43,781 bases of DNA from Candidatus Alistipes intestinipullorum (GCA_019113885.1 DXGO01000030.1:1-43781); one strand, 5' to 3'; shown: positions 9,240 to 19,310, counted from the first letter of the stretch. Notes: generated from the sequence alone by a model not told the origin. Numbers and translations: made by a program.

Positions 9240-9986
9240 ATGGCAGATATTTCGAAATATGCCTATCGTGTCGAACCGCAGGAGGTCGACTTTACCTTGC
9301 GGGCGACGTTGGCCGCACTCGGCGCGGCGGTGCTCAATACGGCCGGGATCGACGCCCACGGCAAAGGGTTTGGGGTCGATGCGCTGAATGCCGGAAACCG
9401 CTCGTGGGTGCTTTCGCGCATGGCGCTGGAGATCGATGAACGCCCCCGGCAATATACCGACTATACCGTCGGAACATGGATCAGCGACTATGGTCGGGTG
9501 CTGTCGACCCGCAACTTTGTGCTTGTTGACGCTTCGGGACACGAATTCGGGCGGGCTGTGACGCAATGGGCGATGATCGACCTGGCAACGCGCTCGGCGG
9601 TCGACCTCTCGTGGGTAGGCCGTGAGCACGACGGGGCGGTGGTCCCGGTGCCGCCTCCGACCGATCGGCCGCGCAAAATCCGCTCCGTGACCCCTACGCA
9701 GCGGGCCGAACACCGCGTGGTTTACAGCGACATCGACTTCAACCGCCACGTCAATACGATGCGTTACATCGAGATGATGCTCGACATGTTGCCCGTGGAG
9801 CTGCTGACCTGCGAGGCGCCCGTGCGGCTCGACATCCATTTCCTGAAGGAGTGCCGCTTCGGGCAGACGCTTGCGATCGGCTGCGAGCAGCACGAGCGTT
9901 CGGCACTGTTCGAGGTTTCGGGCGACGGCGAAACGGTCGCCGTGCGGGCCTGCATCGAGTGGAAGGAGAACGGACAAAAAGGATGA
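9240..9986 (+). CDS. Acyl-ACP thioesterase family protein
   Basis: Double-hotdog layout; NRSWVLSRMALEI, DFNRHVNTMRYIEMMLD and the C-terminal domain resemble FatA/FatB-type bacterial thioesterases. Confidence 0.85.
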   Translation: MADISKYAYRVEPQEVDFTLRATLAALGAAVLNTAGIDAHGKGFGVDALNAGNRSWVLSRMALEIDERPRQYTDYTVGTWISDYGRVLSTRNFVLVDASGHEFGRAVTQWAMIDLATRSAVDLSWVGREHDGAVVPVPPPTDRPRKIRSVTPTQRAEHRVVYSDIDFNRHVNTMRYIEMMLDMLPVELLTCEAPVRLDIHFLKECRFGQTLAIGCEQHERSALFEVSGDGETVAVRACIEWKENGQKG

Positions 9987-9993
9987 CGTTCCG

Positions 9994-11133
9994 ATGAAAA
10001 TCACCATTTTGGGTCCGGCGCATCCCTACCGGGGCGGCCTGGCGTCGATCATGCAGATCATGGCCCGCACCTTTGCGCGGCGTGGCCATGAGGTCGACAT
10101 CCGCACCTTCACGTTGCAGTATCCCTCGCTGCTGTTTCCCGGCGAGAGCCAGACCGTCACGACCCCGCCTCCGGCGGACCTGCGGATCACGCGCTGCGTC
10201 AACACCGTGAATCCGTTGAACTGGTGGCGCGTCGGGCGTGCGATCCGTCGCGAGCGGCCCGATTTCGTGCTGCTGAAGTACTGGACGCCCTTCATGGCTC
10301 CCTGCTTCGGCTCCATCGCCCGCCTTGTGCGCCGCAACGGCCACACGAAGGTGCTCTGCCAGATCGACAACGTCGAGCCCCACGAACACCACTTTGTCGA
10401 CCGACCCTTCAACCGTTATTTCCTGCGCTCCGTCGACGGCTTCGTCTACATGTCCGAGCAGGTACACCGTGAACTGGCGGCCTATACCCAGGCCCCGGCG
10501 CTCTTCTCGCCGCATCCGCTCTTCGAGAACTTCGGCGAGCGCCTCGAGCGCTCGGAGGCATGCGTGCGCCTCGGGTTGGACCCCTCCTGCCGCTATGTGC
10601 TCTTCTTCGGACTGATCCGCGACTACAAGGGCCTCGACCTGCTGCTCGACGCCTGGGCGCGACTCAGGCGTGAAGGACAGACGCAAGGCCGGCGGTTGAT
10701 CGTTGCCGGAGAGTTCTACACGGCGAAGGAGCCCTACCTGCGGCAAATTGCCGAGGCCGGCTTGCAGGACGAGGTCGTGCTGCATGACCGGTTTATCCCC
10801 GACGAGGAGGTGCGTTATTACTTCTCGGCGGTCGACTTCGTTGTCCAGCCCTACAAGACCGCCACGCAGAGCGGTGTGACGCAGATCGCCTATCAGTTCT
10901 GCCTGCCGATGGTTGTCACACGCGTCGGTGGGCTTCCCGAGATCGTCCCCGACGGCCGGGTGGGGTATATCTGCGAACCCACGGCCGAGGGGGTTGCCGC
11001 AGCCATCTGCCGGATGTTCGAAGGCGATACGCTCGAGCGGTTCCGGTTGAACTGTGTCGAGGAGCGACGCCGCTTCTCGTGGGAGGAGATGTGCAACCGC
11101 ATCCTGGAGCTTTACGAAGGGTTGGGCCGATAA
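9994..11133 (+). CDS. Glycosyltransferase family 4
   Basis: MKITILGPAHPYRGGLASIMQIMARTFARRGHEV start, FFGLIRDYKGLDLLLDAWARL, YKTATQSGVTQIAYQFCLPMVVTRVGGLPEIV. ORF trimmed to the ATG at 9994. Confidence 0.88.
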   Translation: MKITILGPAHPYRGGLASIMQIMARTFARRGHEVDIRTFTLQYPSLLFPGESQTVTTPPPADLRITRCVNTVNPLNWWRVGRAIRRERPDFVLLKYWTPFMAPCFGSIARLVRRNGHTKVLCQIDNVEPHEHHFVDRPFNRYFLRSVDGFVYMSEQVHRELAAYTQAPALFSPHPLFENFGERLERSEACVRLGLDPSCRYVLFFGLIRDYKGLDLLLDAWARLRREGQTQGRRLIVAGEFYTAKEPYLRQIAEAGLQDEVVLHDRFIPDEEVRYYFSAVDFVVQPYKTATQSGVTQIAYQFCLPMVVTRVGGLPEIVPDGRVGYICEPTAEGVAAAICRMFEGDTLERFRLNCVEERRRFSWEEMCNRILELYEGLGR

Positions 11134-11154
11134 CCTGCCGTGGGCGTGAAACGC

Positions 11155-11185
11155 GAAGGCCTGCCGCATTGCGCGGCAGGCCTTC
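11155..11185. terminator. Bidirectional intrinsic terminator between GT4 and MFS genes
   Basis: Perfect 13-bp stem GAAGGCCTGCCGC/GCGGCAGGCCTTC between convergent genes. Confidence 0.75.
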
Positions 11186-11210
11186 GATATTTTCAGGCGC
11201 GGGTCCGGAA

Positions 11211-12581
11211 CTATTTCTTGACGTTGGGCAGTTCGAGTCCGTATCCCTTCTTGCGGTCCTCGATCTTGAGGTAGAAGCTGAAGATGAAGGCCAGGATGCC
11301 GAATGCCGAGAAGATAATCATCGGTGCGGTGTAGCCGCCCGTGGCATCGAGTACCAGCCCGATGAGCAGGGGCACCAGGCAGAGCCCGACGTTCTGGATC
11401 CAGAAGATCAGGCAGTAGGCCGAGCCGAGTATCTTCGTGTCGATGATCTTCGGGACGGAGGGCCACAGCGCCGCAGGCACAAGCGAGAACGAGACGCCGA
11501 GCGTGACGACGAGCAGCAGGGCGAGCCCCTTCGACGGGAAGGCCGGCAGCAGGAAGGCGAAGCTCAGGTGGCAGGCGATCATGATGATCGAGCCGATCAT
11601 GAGCATCGTGGCGCCCTTGCCGCGGAAATCGAGCATGGCTCCGAGCAGCGGCGTGAGGAGCATGGCCAGGATGGGGAAGCAACTGAAGAGCCGTGCGGCG
11701 GATTCGGCGTCGATGTTGAGGGTCACCTCGAGGAAGTTGGGCGCATAGCGCTGGAAGGGGAAGATGGCCGAATAGTAGAGCACGCAGAGCAGTGCCACGA
11801 GCCAGAACATCTTGCTGCGGAAGATGAGCCCGAGGTCACGGACGTGGAACTCCTCGTCGGAGGATTTCTGTTCCTTCATTTCGCCGGCGGCGATCAGTTG
11901 CCGGTCGAGTTTGCGGTCCATGTAGACGAATACGGTGTAGCAGAGCAGTCCGATGACGAGCAGTGCGGTGCAGAAGGCCACGGGCGCCACGACCGACTTG
12001 TCGAAATGGTTCGAGATCATCGGGGCGAGCCACATCACGGCAAATACGCCCAGTCGTGCGATGGCCATCTCGAGTCCCATGGCCAGGGCCATCTCCTTGC
12101 CTTCAAACCATTTGGCGATCGCCTTCGAGACGGTCGTACCGGCCATTTCACAGCCGCATCCGAAGATCATGAAGCCTAGCGAGGCCATCTTCGCGCTGCC
12201 GGGGAAGGCGACCCACCAGCTGTTGAGCCACGCGCAGAACTCCGTGGTCTGGAACCAGTCGGAGATGCCGATGAACTTGATCGTCGCGCCGATGACCATC
12301 AGCGAAGCCGAAAGGAGTCCGGTGAAACGGATGCCCATCTTGTCGAGGATGATGCCCGCGAAGATCAGGAAGAAGAAGAATACGTTGAGGAAGTATTCCG
12401 ACGAGGCGTAGGTCCCGAAGGTGGCGCTGTCCCAGCCGCGGGCCGATTCGATAAGAGACTTGAGCGGCGACATCACGTCGACGAACATGTAGCCGAAGAA
12501 CATCATCAGGGCGACGAGCACCAGGGCCGTCCATCGGGCCACGGGGGAGTCGTTGAGTTTTCGTTGGATAGTTGCTGTCAT
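11211..12581 (-). CDS. MFS transporter
   Basis: About 12 TM segments; start at MTATIQRKLNDSPVARW after trimming an extension that overlaps the upstream gene. Confidence 0.85.
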   Translation of the reverse strand: MTATIQRKLNDSPVARWTALVLVALMMFFGYMFVDVMSPLKSLIESARGWDSATFGTYASSEYFLNVFFFFLIFAGIILDKMGIRFTGLLSASLMVIGATIKFIGISDWFQTTEFCAWLNSWWVAFPGSAKMASLGFMIFGCGCEMAGTTVSKAIAKWFEGKEMALAMGLEMAIARLGVFAVMWLAPMISNHFDKSVVAPVAFCTALLVIGLLCYTVFVYMDRKLDRQLIAAGEMKEQKSSDEEFHVRDLGLIFRSKMFWLVALLCVLYYSAIFPFQRYAPNFLEVTLNIDAESAARLFSCFPILAMLLTPLLGAMLDFRGKGATMLMIGSIIMIACHLSFAFLLPAFPSKGLALLLVVTLGVSFSLVPAALWPSVPKIIDTKILGSAYCLIFWIQNVGLCLVPLLIGLVLDATGGYTAPMIIFSAFGILAFIFSFYLKIEDRKKGYGLELPNVKK

Positions 12582-12597
12582 GGATATGTGATTTGAG

Positions 12598-14586
12598 TTA
12601 GTTCTCGATCGACGCATAGCGCTTCAACATCTCATAGGCGTCCAGAATGCCCAGTTCGCCGGCTTTCGAGAGGTCGAGGCACCCCTTGCGGGTATCCTTC
12701 ATGAAGATCTGGATCACTCCGCGGTTGTAGTATGCCTCGGCGAACGATGGATTCAGCTCGATGGCCTTCGTGTAGTTCTCGAAGGCTTCGGGAAGGCGTC
12801 CCGACAGTGCTTCGAGGTTTCCGCGGTTGTAGTAGGCGTACGCAAAGTCGGGGAAGAGCTTGATCGCCTTGTTGAGGTCGGCGACGGCCTCGTCGTAGCT
12901 GTATGTGCGCTTTGAATTGTTGTTCAGTCGGTTGGCGGGGTCCGAGTCGATCGTGATCCGTTGGTAGGAGTTGTCGATCGACGAGATGAAGTCGATCATC
13001 TCGGCCCGGGTGGTCGAACGGTTCAGGTAGAGGAACGGGTTCGAGGGGTTTTGTTCGATGGCCGAGGTGAGGGTATTCACCGAACTGGTGTATTGCTTGA
13101 TGAGCAGCTGCGTGATACCCCGTTCGAAAAGCAGCGTCCACGAGGTGTTCCCTGCCGCAAGCTGCCGGGCGTACTCCTTGTCGTACATCACGAGCGAATC
13201 GGGCGTAATGTTGCTTTCGCGGCAGGAGAGCGTCAGGTATCCGTTGTCGATGCGTTTGATGAAATCCTCTACGCGCTGCAGCCGGTAGGTCTTGGGTGCG
13301 GGAACCGAATCCGGGCGCATGAGCGTAAATTTAAACAACGGCAGGAGATGCATCTCCTCGTGTCCGCCCCCGTGTCCCGTAATGCGCTCGAAGCTGCCTC
13401 CCGCGAGGTTGCTGTCGAACGACAGCAGCCGGTCGAAGTGCTGTGTCGTGTCGGCGAAGATCGAATAGGTGCTGTCGCTCAGGCGCGAGCGGTATTCGGC
13501 GATCTTCCGCTGGGCCGTTTCGCGGTCCTGTTTGGCTCCTTTCGGGTCGCGGAGCAGCTCGCGCAGACGTCCGCGGTAGATGTAGGCGTTGGCAAAATCC
13601 GGATAGAGCTTGATGGCCTCGGAGTAGTCGTCGACCGCCTTCTCAATCTCGCCCAGTTGGGTGTGCACGCCGGCGCGGTTGTAGTATACCAGCACGTTGT
13701 TGGGCGAGTAGAGCGCCACCTTGTCGTAATCCTCCAGCGCCCGGTTGTAGTCGCCGATTTGCGTGCGCAGCATGGCTCGGTTGAAGTAGGTCAGCGAACT
13801 GGTCGAGTCCAGCTGGAGCACCTTGTCGAAGTCGGCAAGCGCCAGCATCGGTCGGTGCGTAGCGTTGTAGACCAGCGCGCGGTTGAAATACGATAGCAAG
13901 TACGTGGAGTCGCACTCGATGGCCTTGTTGAAGTCGGCCTCGGCCTCCTCGTAGCGCCCCTGGTCGAGGTAGAGTCCGCCGCGGCGGTTGTAGCCGTTGG
14001 GGTATTCGCGGTTGGTGCGAATGGCAGTGTTGAAGTTCTCGTACGCCTTCGTGGTGTCCTTCAGGTGGAGGTAGCTCAGACCCCGGCAGATGAAGGCGTC
14101 GGCGACCTTGTTCTCCTGGCGGATGAACTTGTCGAAGTCCTCGATGGCCTCCTTGAACTGCTGGTTCAGCAACCGCGTGACGCCCCGGCTGTAGTAGGGG
14201 CCCGGCAGGTCGGGACGCAGCTCGATCGCCTCGCGGAAATCCTGCAGGGCGTCGTCGTAGTTGCCCAGCCGCGAGCGCGTGATGGCGCGGTAGGTGTAGG
14301 CCTGCGTGTAGACGGGATTCAGCCGGATGGCCGTCGAGAAATCTTCCTCGGCACCCAGCAGGTCGTCGAGGTTGTATTTGGCGATGCCGCGCAGGAAGTA
14401 GCCTTCATAGGCCTCGTCGTCGAAGCGTAGCAGGGTGTTCAGCGTGCGGATGGCCTCCTGGTAGTCGTTGTTCATCATACACGAACGGCCCAGCCAGAAA
14501 AAGTACTCCCGGTTGTATTGGGCGTGCGAAGGCGTGGCCCACATGAGGGCGATTCCCGCGATGATTCCGATAATGAACTGACGCAT
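12598..14586 (-). CDS. Exported tetratricopeptide repeat (TPR) protein
   Basis: Signal peptide plus many TPR units (e.g. AYYNRGNLEALSGRLPEAFENYTKAIELNPSFAEAYYNRGVIQ). Confidence 0.92.
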   Translation of the reverse strand: MRQFIIGIIAGIALMWATPSHAQYNREYFFWLGRSCMMNNDYQEAIRTLNTLLRFDDEAYEGYFLRGIAKYNLDDLLGAEEDFSTAIRLNPVYTQAYTYRAITRSRLGNYDDALQDFREAIELRPDLPGPYYSRGVTRLLNQQFKEAIEDFDKFIRQENKVADAFICRGLSYLHLKDTTKAYENFNTAIRTNREYPNGYNRRGGLYLDQGRYEEAEADFNKAIECDSTYLLSYFNRALVYNATHRPMLALADFDKVLQLDSTSSLTYFNRAMLRTQIGDYNRALEDYDKVALYSPNNVLVYYNRAGVHTQLGEIEKAVDDYSEAIKLYPDFANAYIYRGRLRELLRDPKGAKQDRETAQRKIAEYRSRLSDSTYSIFADTTQHFDRLLSFDSNLAGGSFERITGHGGGHEEMHLLPLFKFTLMRPDSVPAPKTYRLQRVEDFIKRIDNGYLTLSCRESNITPDSLVMYDKEYARQLAAGNTSWTLLFERGITQLLIKQYTSSVNTLTSAIEQNPSNPFLYLNRSTTRAEMIDFISSIDNSYQRITIDSDPANRLNNNSKRTYSYDEAVADLNKAIKLFPDFAYAYYNRGNLEALSGRLPEAFENYTKAIELNPSFAEAYYNRGVIQIFMKDTRKGCLDLSKAGELGILDAYEMLKRYASIEN

Positions 14587-14638
14587 TGACTGGAGGTTTC
14601 TTTCTTTAAACGTTGTCCCGGCCGATTTATTATCCCGG

Positions 14639-15520
14639 CTACTCCGGGTCGTATCCGAATTGTCTGAGTTGCCGTTCGTTGTTGCGCCAGTCGTCGCTGA
14701 CCTTGACGAAGAGTTGCAGGAAGACCTTCTTGCCGAGGAACTGCTCGAGGTCTTCGCGTGCGGCCTGTCCCACCTTCTTGAGCCTTTCGCCCTTGTGCCC
14801 GATGAGGATTCCCTTCTGCGAGTCGCGCGAGACGTAGATCGTCGCGGCGATGCGGTCGATCGTCGGCTCTTCCTTGTACGTGTCGATGGCGATTTCGCAG
14901 CAGTAGGGGATCTCCTTGTCGTAGAAGCGCAGGATCTTTTCGCGGATGATCTCCGAGGCGAAGAAACGCAGTGTCTTGTCCGTCAGAGTATCCTTGGGGT
15001 AGAAGGCCGGGCCTTCGGGCAGCAGTTCGAGAATCGTTTTGAAGAGCCCCTCGATGTTGAACTGTTCTTTGGCCGAGACGGGGACGATACGCGCCTCGGG
15101 GAGTGTCTCGTGCCACTTCCCAACCAGTGCGTCGAGCGCCGCGGGGTTCGAGAGGTCGATCTTGTTGATGACGACGACGGTCGGGATGGCGCTGCGGCGG
15201 ATGTTTTCGAGGATGTCGGCCGAACGGTCCGTCTGTTCGACGGTGTCCGTCACGTAGAGGATGACGTCGGCATCGGTGAGCGCTCCGTTGACGAACTTCA
15301 TCATCGACTCCTGCAGCTTGTAGGCGGGTTTCAGGATGCCCGGCGTGTCGGAATAGACGATCTGGAACTCTTCGCCCGAGACGATTCCCATGATACGGTG
15401 GCGGGTGGTCTGGGCCTTGGCGGTGATGATCGAGAGGCGCTCTCCGACGAGTGCGTTCATCAAGGTGGATTTCCCGACGTTGGGATTGCCGATGATGTTT
15501 ACGAAGCCCGATTTGTGCAT
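14639..15520 (-). CDS. era: GTPase Era
   Basis: GNPNVGKS, DTPG and NKID G-motifs plus C-terminal KH-like region (EEPTIDRIAATIYVSRDSQKGILIGHKGERLKKVG). Start at MHKSGFVNIIG because a TATCTTTG box lies inside the longer ORF. Confidence 0.95.
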   Translation of the reverse strand: MHKSGFVNIIGNPNVGKSTLMNALVGERLSIITAKAQTTRHRIMGIVSGEEFQIVYSDTPGILKPAYKLQESMMKFVNGALTDADVILYVTDTVEQTDRSADILENIRRSAIPTVVVINKIDLSNPAALDALVGKWHETLPEARIVPVSAKEQFNIEGLFKTILELLPEGPAFYPKDTLTDKTLRFFASEIIREKILRFYDKEIPYCCEIAIDTYKEEPTIDRIAATIYVSRDSQKGILIGHKGERLKKVGQAAREDLEQFLGKKVFLQLFVKVSDDWRNNERQLRQFGYDPE

Positions 15521-15549
15521 GACGTTTCGGTATAGGAAGAATATCTCCG

Positions 15550-15557
15550 CAAAGATA
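15550..15557 (-). promoter_or_regulatory. -7 box (TATCTTTG) upstream of era
   Basis: Reverse complement of CAAAGATA, 29 nt upstream of the proposed era ATG. Confidence 0.6.
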
Positions 15558-15643
15558 GGGATAAATAGCTCCTCCTGCAAACCTGTAGGTGAATTTTGTC
15601 CGATAAATTTGCCCGCGCGGAGCTGTGGCTGACAGTGGCAACG

Positions 15644-15678
15644 GAAACTCCCCGGGCATTTGTCGCCCGGGGAGTTTC
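15644..15678. terminator. Intrinsic terminator downstream of ffh
   Basis: Perfect 14-bp stem GAAACTCCCCGGGC/GCCCGGGGAGTTTC. Confidence 0.8.
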
Positions 15679-15715
15679 ACTGTATCCTGAGGCCCGGTTC
15701 GAGTCCGGGTATCGT

Positions 15716-17047
15716 TTACCGCCGACGCATCATGCCGGGCATCTTCGGCATCTTCAGGCCGCCGCCCGCCACGGCCTTCATCATCTTGCGCGTGTCGTCG
15801 AACTGCTTCATCAGCCGGTTGACGTCTGCCACGGTGGTGCCCGAACCTTTGGCGATGCGCTCGCGGCGCCGGGCGTTGATGATCTCCGGATGCTCGCGCT
15901 CGGCGGGGGTCATCGACGAGATGATCGCTTCGGTCTGCTTGAAAACGTCGTCCGGGATGTCGACGTTCTTCAGCATCTTGCCCATGCCCGGGAGCATCGA
16001 GGCCAGGTCCTTGATGTTGCCCATCTTCTTGATCTGCTGAATCTGGGCGATGAAGTCATTGAAGTTGAACTGGTCCTTGACGAGTTTTTTCTTGAGCTTG
16101 CGGGCCTCCTCCTCGTCGAACTGCTCCTGCGCGCGTTCGACGAGCGACACGACGTCGCCCATGCCCAGAATCCGGTCGGCCATGCGCTCCGGGTGGAAGA
16201 CCTGCAGGGCGTCCATCTTCTCGCCGCTGGAGATGAATTTCAGTGGCTTGTTCACGACCGAACGGATCGAGATGGCGGCACCGCCGCGCGTATCGCCGTC
16301 GAGCTTCGTGAGCACCACGCCGTCGAAGTCGAGGCGGTCGTTGAACTCCTTGGCCGTGTTCACGGCGTCCTGGCCCGTCATGGCATCGACGACGAACAGA
16401 GTCTCCGAGGGCTTTACGGCCGTCTTGATTGCGGTGATTTCCTGCATCATCGCCTCGTCGACGGCCAGACGTCCTGCCGTATCGACGATCACGACGTTGT
16501 AACTCTTCTGCCGGGCATAGCGGATGGCGTTTTCGGCGATCTCGACGGGGTTCTTGTTGCCCTCCTCGGTGTAGACCTCCACGCCGACCTGCTCTCCGAG
16601 GACCTTCAACTGGTCGATGGCGGCCGGACGGTAGACGTCGCCGGCGACGAGCAGCACCTGACGCCCCTTCTTGCTCTTGAGCATCGAGGCGAGTTTTCCG
16701 GAGAAGGTGGTCTTACCCGAACCCTGCAACCCGGCGATGAGAATCACTGCGGGGGTGCCTTCGAGTCGGATGTCGGTGGCCGTGCCGCCCATGAGCTGGG
16801 CGAGTTCGTCGCGCACGATCTTGGTCATCATCTGACCCGGCTTGACGGCCTTCAGCACGTCCTGCCCCAAGGCCTTCTGCTTCACCTCGTCGGTGAACGA
16901 CTTGGCGACCTTGTAGTTGACGTCGGCATCGATCAGCGCCCGGCGGATCTCCTTGAGCGTCTCAGCGACGTTGATTTCGGTGATGCGGCCTTCGCCCTTG
17001 AGGATTTTGAACGACCGTTCTAATTTGTCGGTAAGGTTTTCGAACAT
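15716..17047 (-). CDS. ffh: Signal recognition particle protein Ffh (SRP54)
   Basis: GLQGSGKTTFSGKLA, DTAGRL, TKLDGDTRGGAA and a methionine-rich M domain (SMLPGMGKML, MPKMPGMMRRR). Confidence 0.97.
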   Translation of the reverse strand: MFENLTDKLERSFKILKGEGRITEINVAETLKEIRRALIDADVNYKVAKSFTDEVKQKALGQDVLKAVKPGQMMTKIVRDELAQLMGGTATDIRLEGTPAVILIAGLQGSGKTTFSGKLASMLKSKKGRQVLLVAGDVYRPAAIDQLKVLGEQVGVEVYTEEGNKNPVEIAENAIRYARQKSYNVVIVDTAGRLAVDEAMMQEITAIKTAVKPSETLFVVDAMTGQDAVNTAKEFNDRLDFDGVVLTKLDGDTRGGAAISIRSVVNKPLKFISSGEKMDALQVFHPERMADRILGMGDVVSLVERAQEQFDEEEARKLKKKLVKDQFNFNDFIAQIQQIKKMGNIKDLASMLPGMGKMLKNVDIPDDVFKQTEAIISSMTPAEREHPEIINARRRERIAKGSGTTVADVNRLMKQFDDTRKMMKAVAGGGLKMPKMPGMMRRR

Positions 17048-17150
17048 AGCTGACCGTATAACGTTTGTTTCAGTTGGCGAAAAGGGTGGAAGAGGAAGCC
17101 GTTCCTTTCGGTCGGCGATGCCTGCCTCTCCCCTTGCCGGATTTTTGCGG

Positions 17151-17158
17151 CAAATATA
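17151..17158 (-). promoter_or_regulatory. -7 box (TATATTTG) upstream of ffh
   Basis: Reverse complement of CAAATATA matches TAnnTTTG. Confidence 0.5.
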
Positions 17159-17220
17159 CGAAACAATTCACAGACTGCCAACCGCGGCACCTCCATTTCG
17201 CCTTCCGGGGCGGAGAAAAA

Positions 17221-17252
17221 ACAGAGCCCCTCGATTCTTCGAAGGGCTCTGT
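17221..17252. terminator. Intrinsic terminator downstream of the BACON lipoprotein
   Basis: Stem ACAGAGCCC/GGGCTCTGT with an adjacent A-run at about 17215-17220 (U-tract on the minus strand). Confidence 0.7.
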
Positions 17253-17276
17253 TGTTGTGTGGTATGGTTTTTCCTC

Positions 17277-19109
17277 CTATTCCGCCGGATGCTCGACGAT
17301 CAGACTGCAGGATATCGATTGGTAGTCGGAGTCCGAAACGGGCGCCTCCTCATTGATCTTGAAGAGATACTCGTGTGTGAAGTTGTACCAGGTGAGGCTT
17401 GAACCGTCGCCGTTCTCCTCGTCGTGGGATTTCTGAATGCTTGGCTCCTTGAGCAGGAAATTTTCTTTTTTGATCGGCAGAATAGGCATCTGGTGCTCCT
17501 CGAACGTGTATGTATCCGCATTGAATACCTGGCAGTAGGGATAGTTGACGTCACAAACCAGATTCACCTCGACGCAGTTGTAGACGAGGGTATAGACGAA
17601 ACGGTGGGGGTTGATGACATTTTCTCCCAGATCCACCTCCTGGAACGATGTCGAGACGATTCCGAACGAGTCGATGTCCTCCTGCGAAACGGTCAGGAAG
17701 GGAGGAAGTGCTCCCTCATCGGACGGCCAGATGACGATCTGCTCATAAAAGGTTTGCTCCTTGGTCGAACCGTCTGACATCTTGCTGCGGACCTTTACGT
17801 AGGAGGTGTAGGCATTGTTGCTGGTGTGGTGCACATCGGGGTTTTCTTCCTCGAACGTGTAGGGGAGCGTCCCTTCGTCCACGATTGTCTGCTCGGTCAG
17901 GTGGGTCAGGTATTCGGGCGTGGGAACCGTCTGGGCTCCGTAGTGGAGTTTGTACTCGCAGGTGTAGCTTCCGTCCGATTCACTGGCGACAATCGTGCTC
18001 ACACGGCCATTTCCGTCGAACGTGTAGGTATAGGTCGTGGCATCTCCGTAATTGTTTTCCCGACGGGCGGGGAGGTTCTTCACATGGATGCCGGTCATCC
18101 CTATGATCATGTCGGTCTCGGTAATATCCGTGATCAGGGAGGCTCCGATGTCGATGCCGTTCCACGAGTTGGAATAGTCGGTATAGGTAAAGGTCTCGCT
18201 TTCACGATCCTTGTCATTGCCGGAGGTGACGATGTTCGTCAGATTACCCTCCTCCCAGGTCAAGGTCGACTGGTAATTGGCTTCAGGATAACCAGGATTG
18301 ACGTTCGTGATGCTTGCCAGGGTACCGTCGGCGTTGTACGAGTAGGTGCGGTTGTCCCCGTCCGGATCGGTGTATCCGGAGAACAGCCCGTCTCCGTTCA
18401 GGAGGTAGTCCATCTCCCAGTTCGATACCTTTGAGGGATAGATCAGGTCGCCGTCCGCAACGGAACCGTTGAGGTCGAAGTCACGGTCGCTCAGCGTTAC
18501 CTTGTCCGAGCCCCATACGACTTCTGTGGTGTAGGAGGAGCGGATTTTATCCTGGATATCGCTGTCGTACGAATAGTATTCGAACTTGGTCAAACGGTTT
18601 TTGTCGTCATAGGACAGGGTTGCATAATTCCTGTACTGATACTCTTCCGAGTCCGTTTCGGTGATCTCGATGTAGGTGAGAAGGTCCTCGGGAGCGACCT
18701 CCGGATATCCGGGCTCCTCGGGCTCTTCGGGTTCTTCTGTCGCATCGCTGCCACGTTGCGTGACGGTCACCGTCACTTTGTCGCTGCCGCTGACGATGGT
18801 GATAACCGCTTCTCGTTCTTCGCTGTCGGTGTTCTCGGCGAGTGTGACCTCAATTTCGTTCGTTCCGGCTTCTCCCGAGGTAGGGTAGATCGATATCCAA
18901 TCTTCAGCGCGGGTCTGCTTGACGGAGGCCGTCCAGCTTTGGGTGGTTTCGAAATGGATCGTGTGGTTGACAGCTTCGGGATCGATCGAAGCTGTGAGCT
19001 CATTGGACGGGATCAGAATGGTTTTCTCCTCATCCGGATCGCTTTCACTGCAATGGGTACTCACGAATGCCATGGCCAACAGAGCCATCAGGGATAAAAT
19101 CTTTTTCAT
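17277..19109 (-). CDS. Lipoprotein with N-terminal BACON domain and DUF4595/YD-like repeat region
   Basis: Lipobox (AFVSTHCSE); BACON-type segment ending VTVTQRGSD; repeats such as YSYNADGTLASITN and YTYTFDGNGRVSTIV. Confidence 0.75.
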   Translation of the reverse strand: MKKILSLMALLAMAFVSTHCSESDPDEEKTILIPSNELTASIDPEAVNHTIHFETTQSWTASVKQTRAEDWISIYPTSGEAGTNEIEVTLAENTDSEEREAVITIVSGSDKVTVTVTQRGSDATEEPEEPEEPGYPEVAPEDLLTYIEITETDSEEYQYRNYATLSYDDKNRLTKFEYYSYDSDIQDKIRSSYTTEVVWGSDKVTLSDRDFDLNGSVADGDLIYPSKVSNWEMDYLLNGDGLFSGYTDPDGDNRTYSYNADGTLASITNVNPGYPEANYQSTLTWEEGNLTNIVTSGNDKDRESETFTYTDYSNSWNGIDIGASLITDITETDMIIGMTGIHVKNLPARRENNYGDATTYTYTFDGNGRVSTIVASESDGSYTCEYKLHYGAQTVPTPEYLTHLTEQTIVDEGTLPYTFEEENPDVHHTSNNAYTSYVKVRSKMSDGSTKEQTFYEQIVIWPSDEGALPPFLTVSQEDIDSFGIVSTSFQEVDLGENVINPHRFVYTLVYNCVEVNLVCDVNYPYCQVFNADTYTFEEHQMPILPIKKENFLLKEPSIQKSHDEENGDGSSLTWYNFTHEYLFKINEEAPVSDSDYQSISCSLIVEHPAE

Positions 19110-19220
19110 GTGGTAAAAATGAGGTTGATATTTATGAATTGTTTCGGGTAGTGAGAGTTTTTTTTAATCCTGGACGATTTGACTCTATGGACATTCTTTT
19201 GAAGGACTTGTATATGAATA

Positions 19221-19228
19221 CAAATATA
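19221..19228 (-). promoter_or_regulatory. -7 box (TATATTTG) upstream of the BACON lipoprotein
   Basis: Reverse complement of CAAATATA matches TAnnTTTG; leader of roughly 100 nt. Confidence 0.45.
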
Positions 19229-19278
19229 TATAATTTTATCTTGAATGGGCAGATTTGGAAATTTATTTTAGCATGAAA

Positions 19279-19310
19279 CCGGGAAGTACATAACTACATG
19301 TACTTCCCGG
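19279..19310. terminator. Intrinsic terminator ending the SusCD/S8 locus
   Basis: Perfect 13-bp stem CCGGGAAGTACAT/ATGTACTTCCCGG followed by AT-rich sequence on the minus strand. Confidence 0.8.

Noticed and set aside
9751-11682. 643-aa minus-strand ORF opposite the thioesterase, GT4 and MFS C-terminus
   Set aside because: Crosses a terminator hairpin and two well-supported genes.
12598-14586. TPR repeats considered as a DNA repeat array
   Set aside because: Repetition is at protein level (TPR units), not exact nucleotide repeats.
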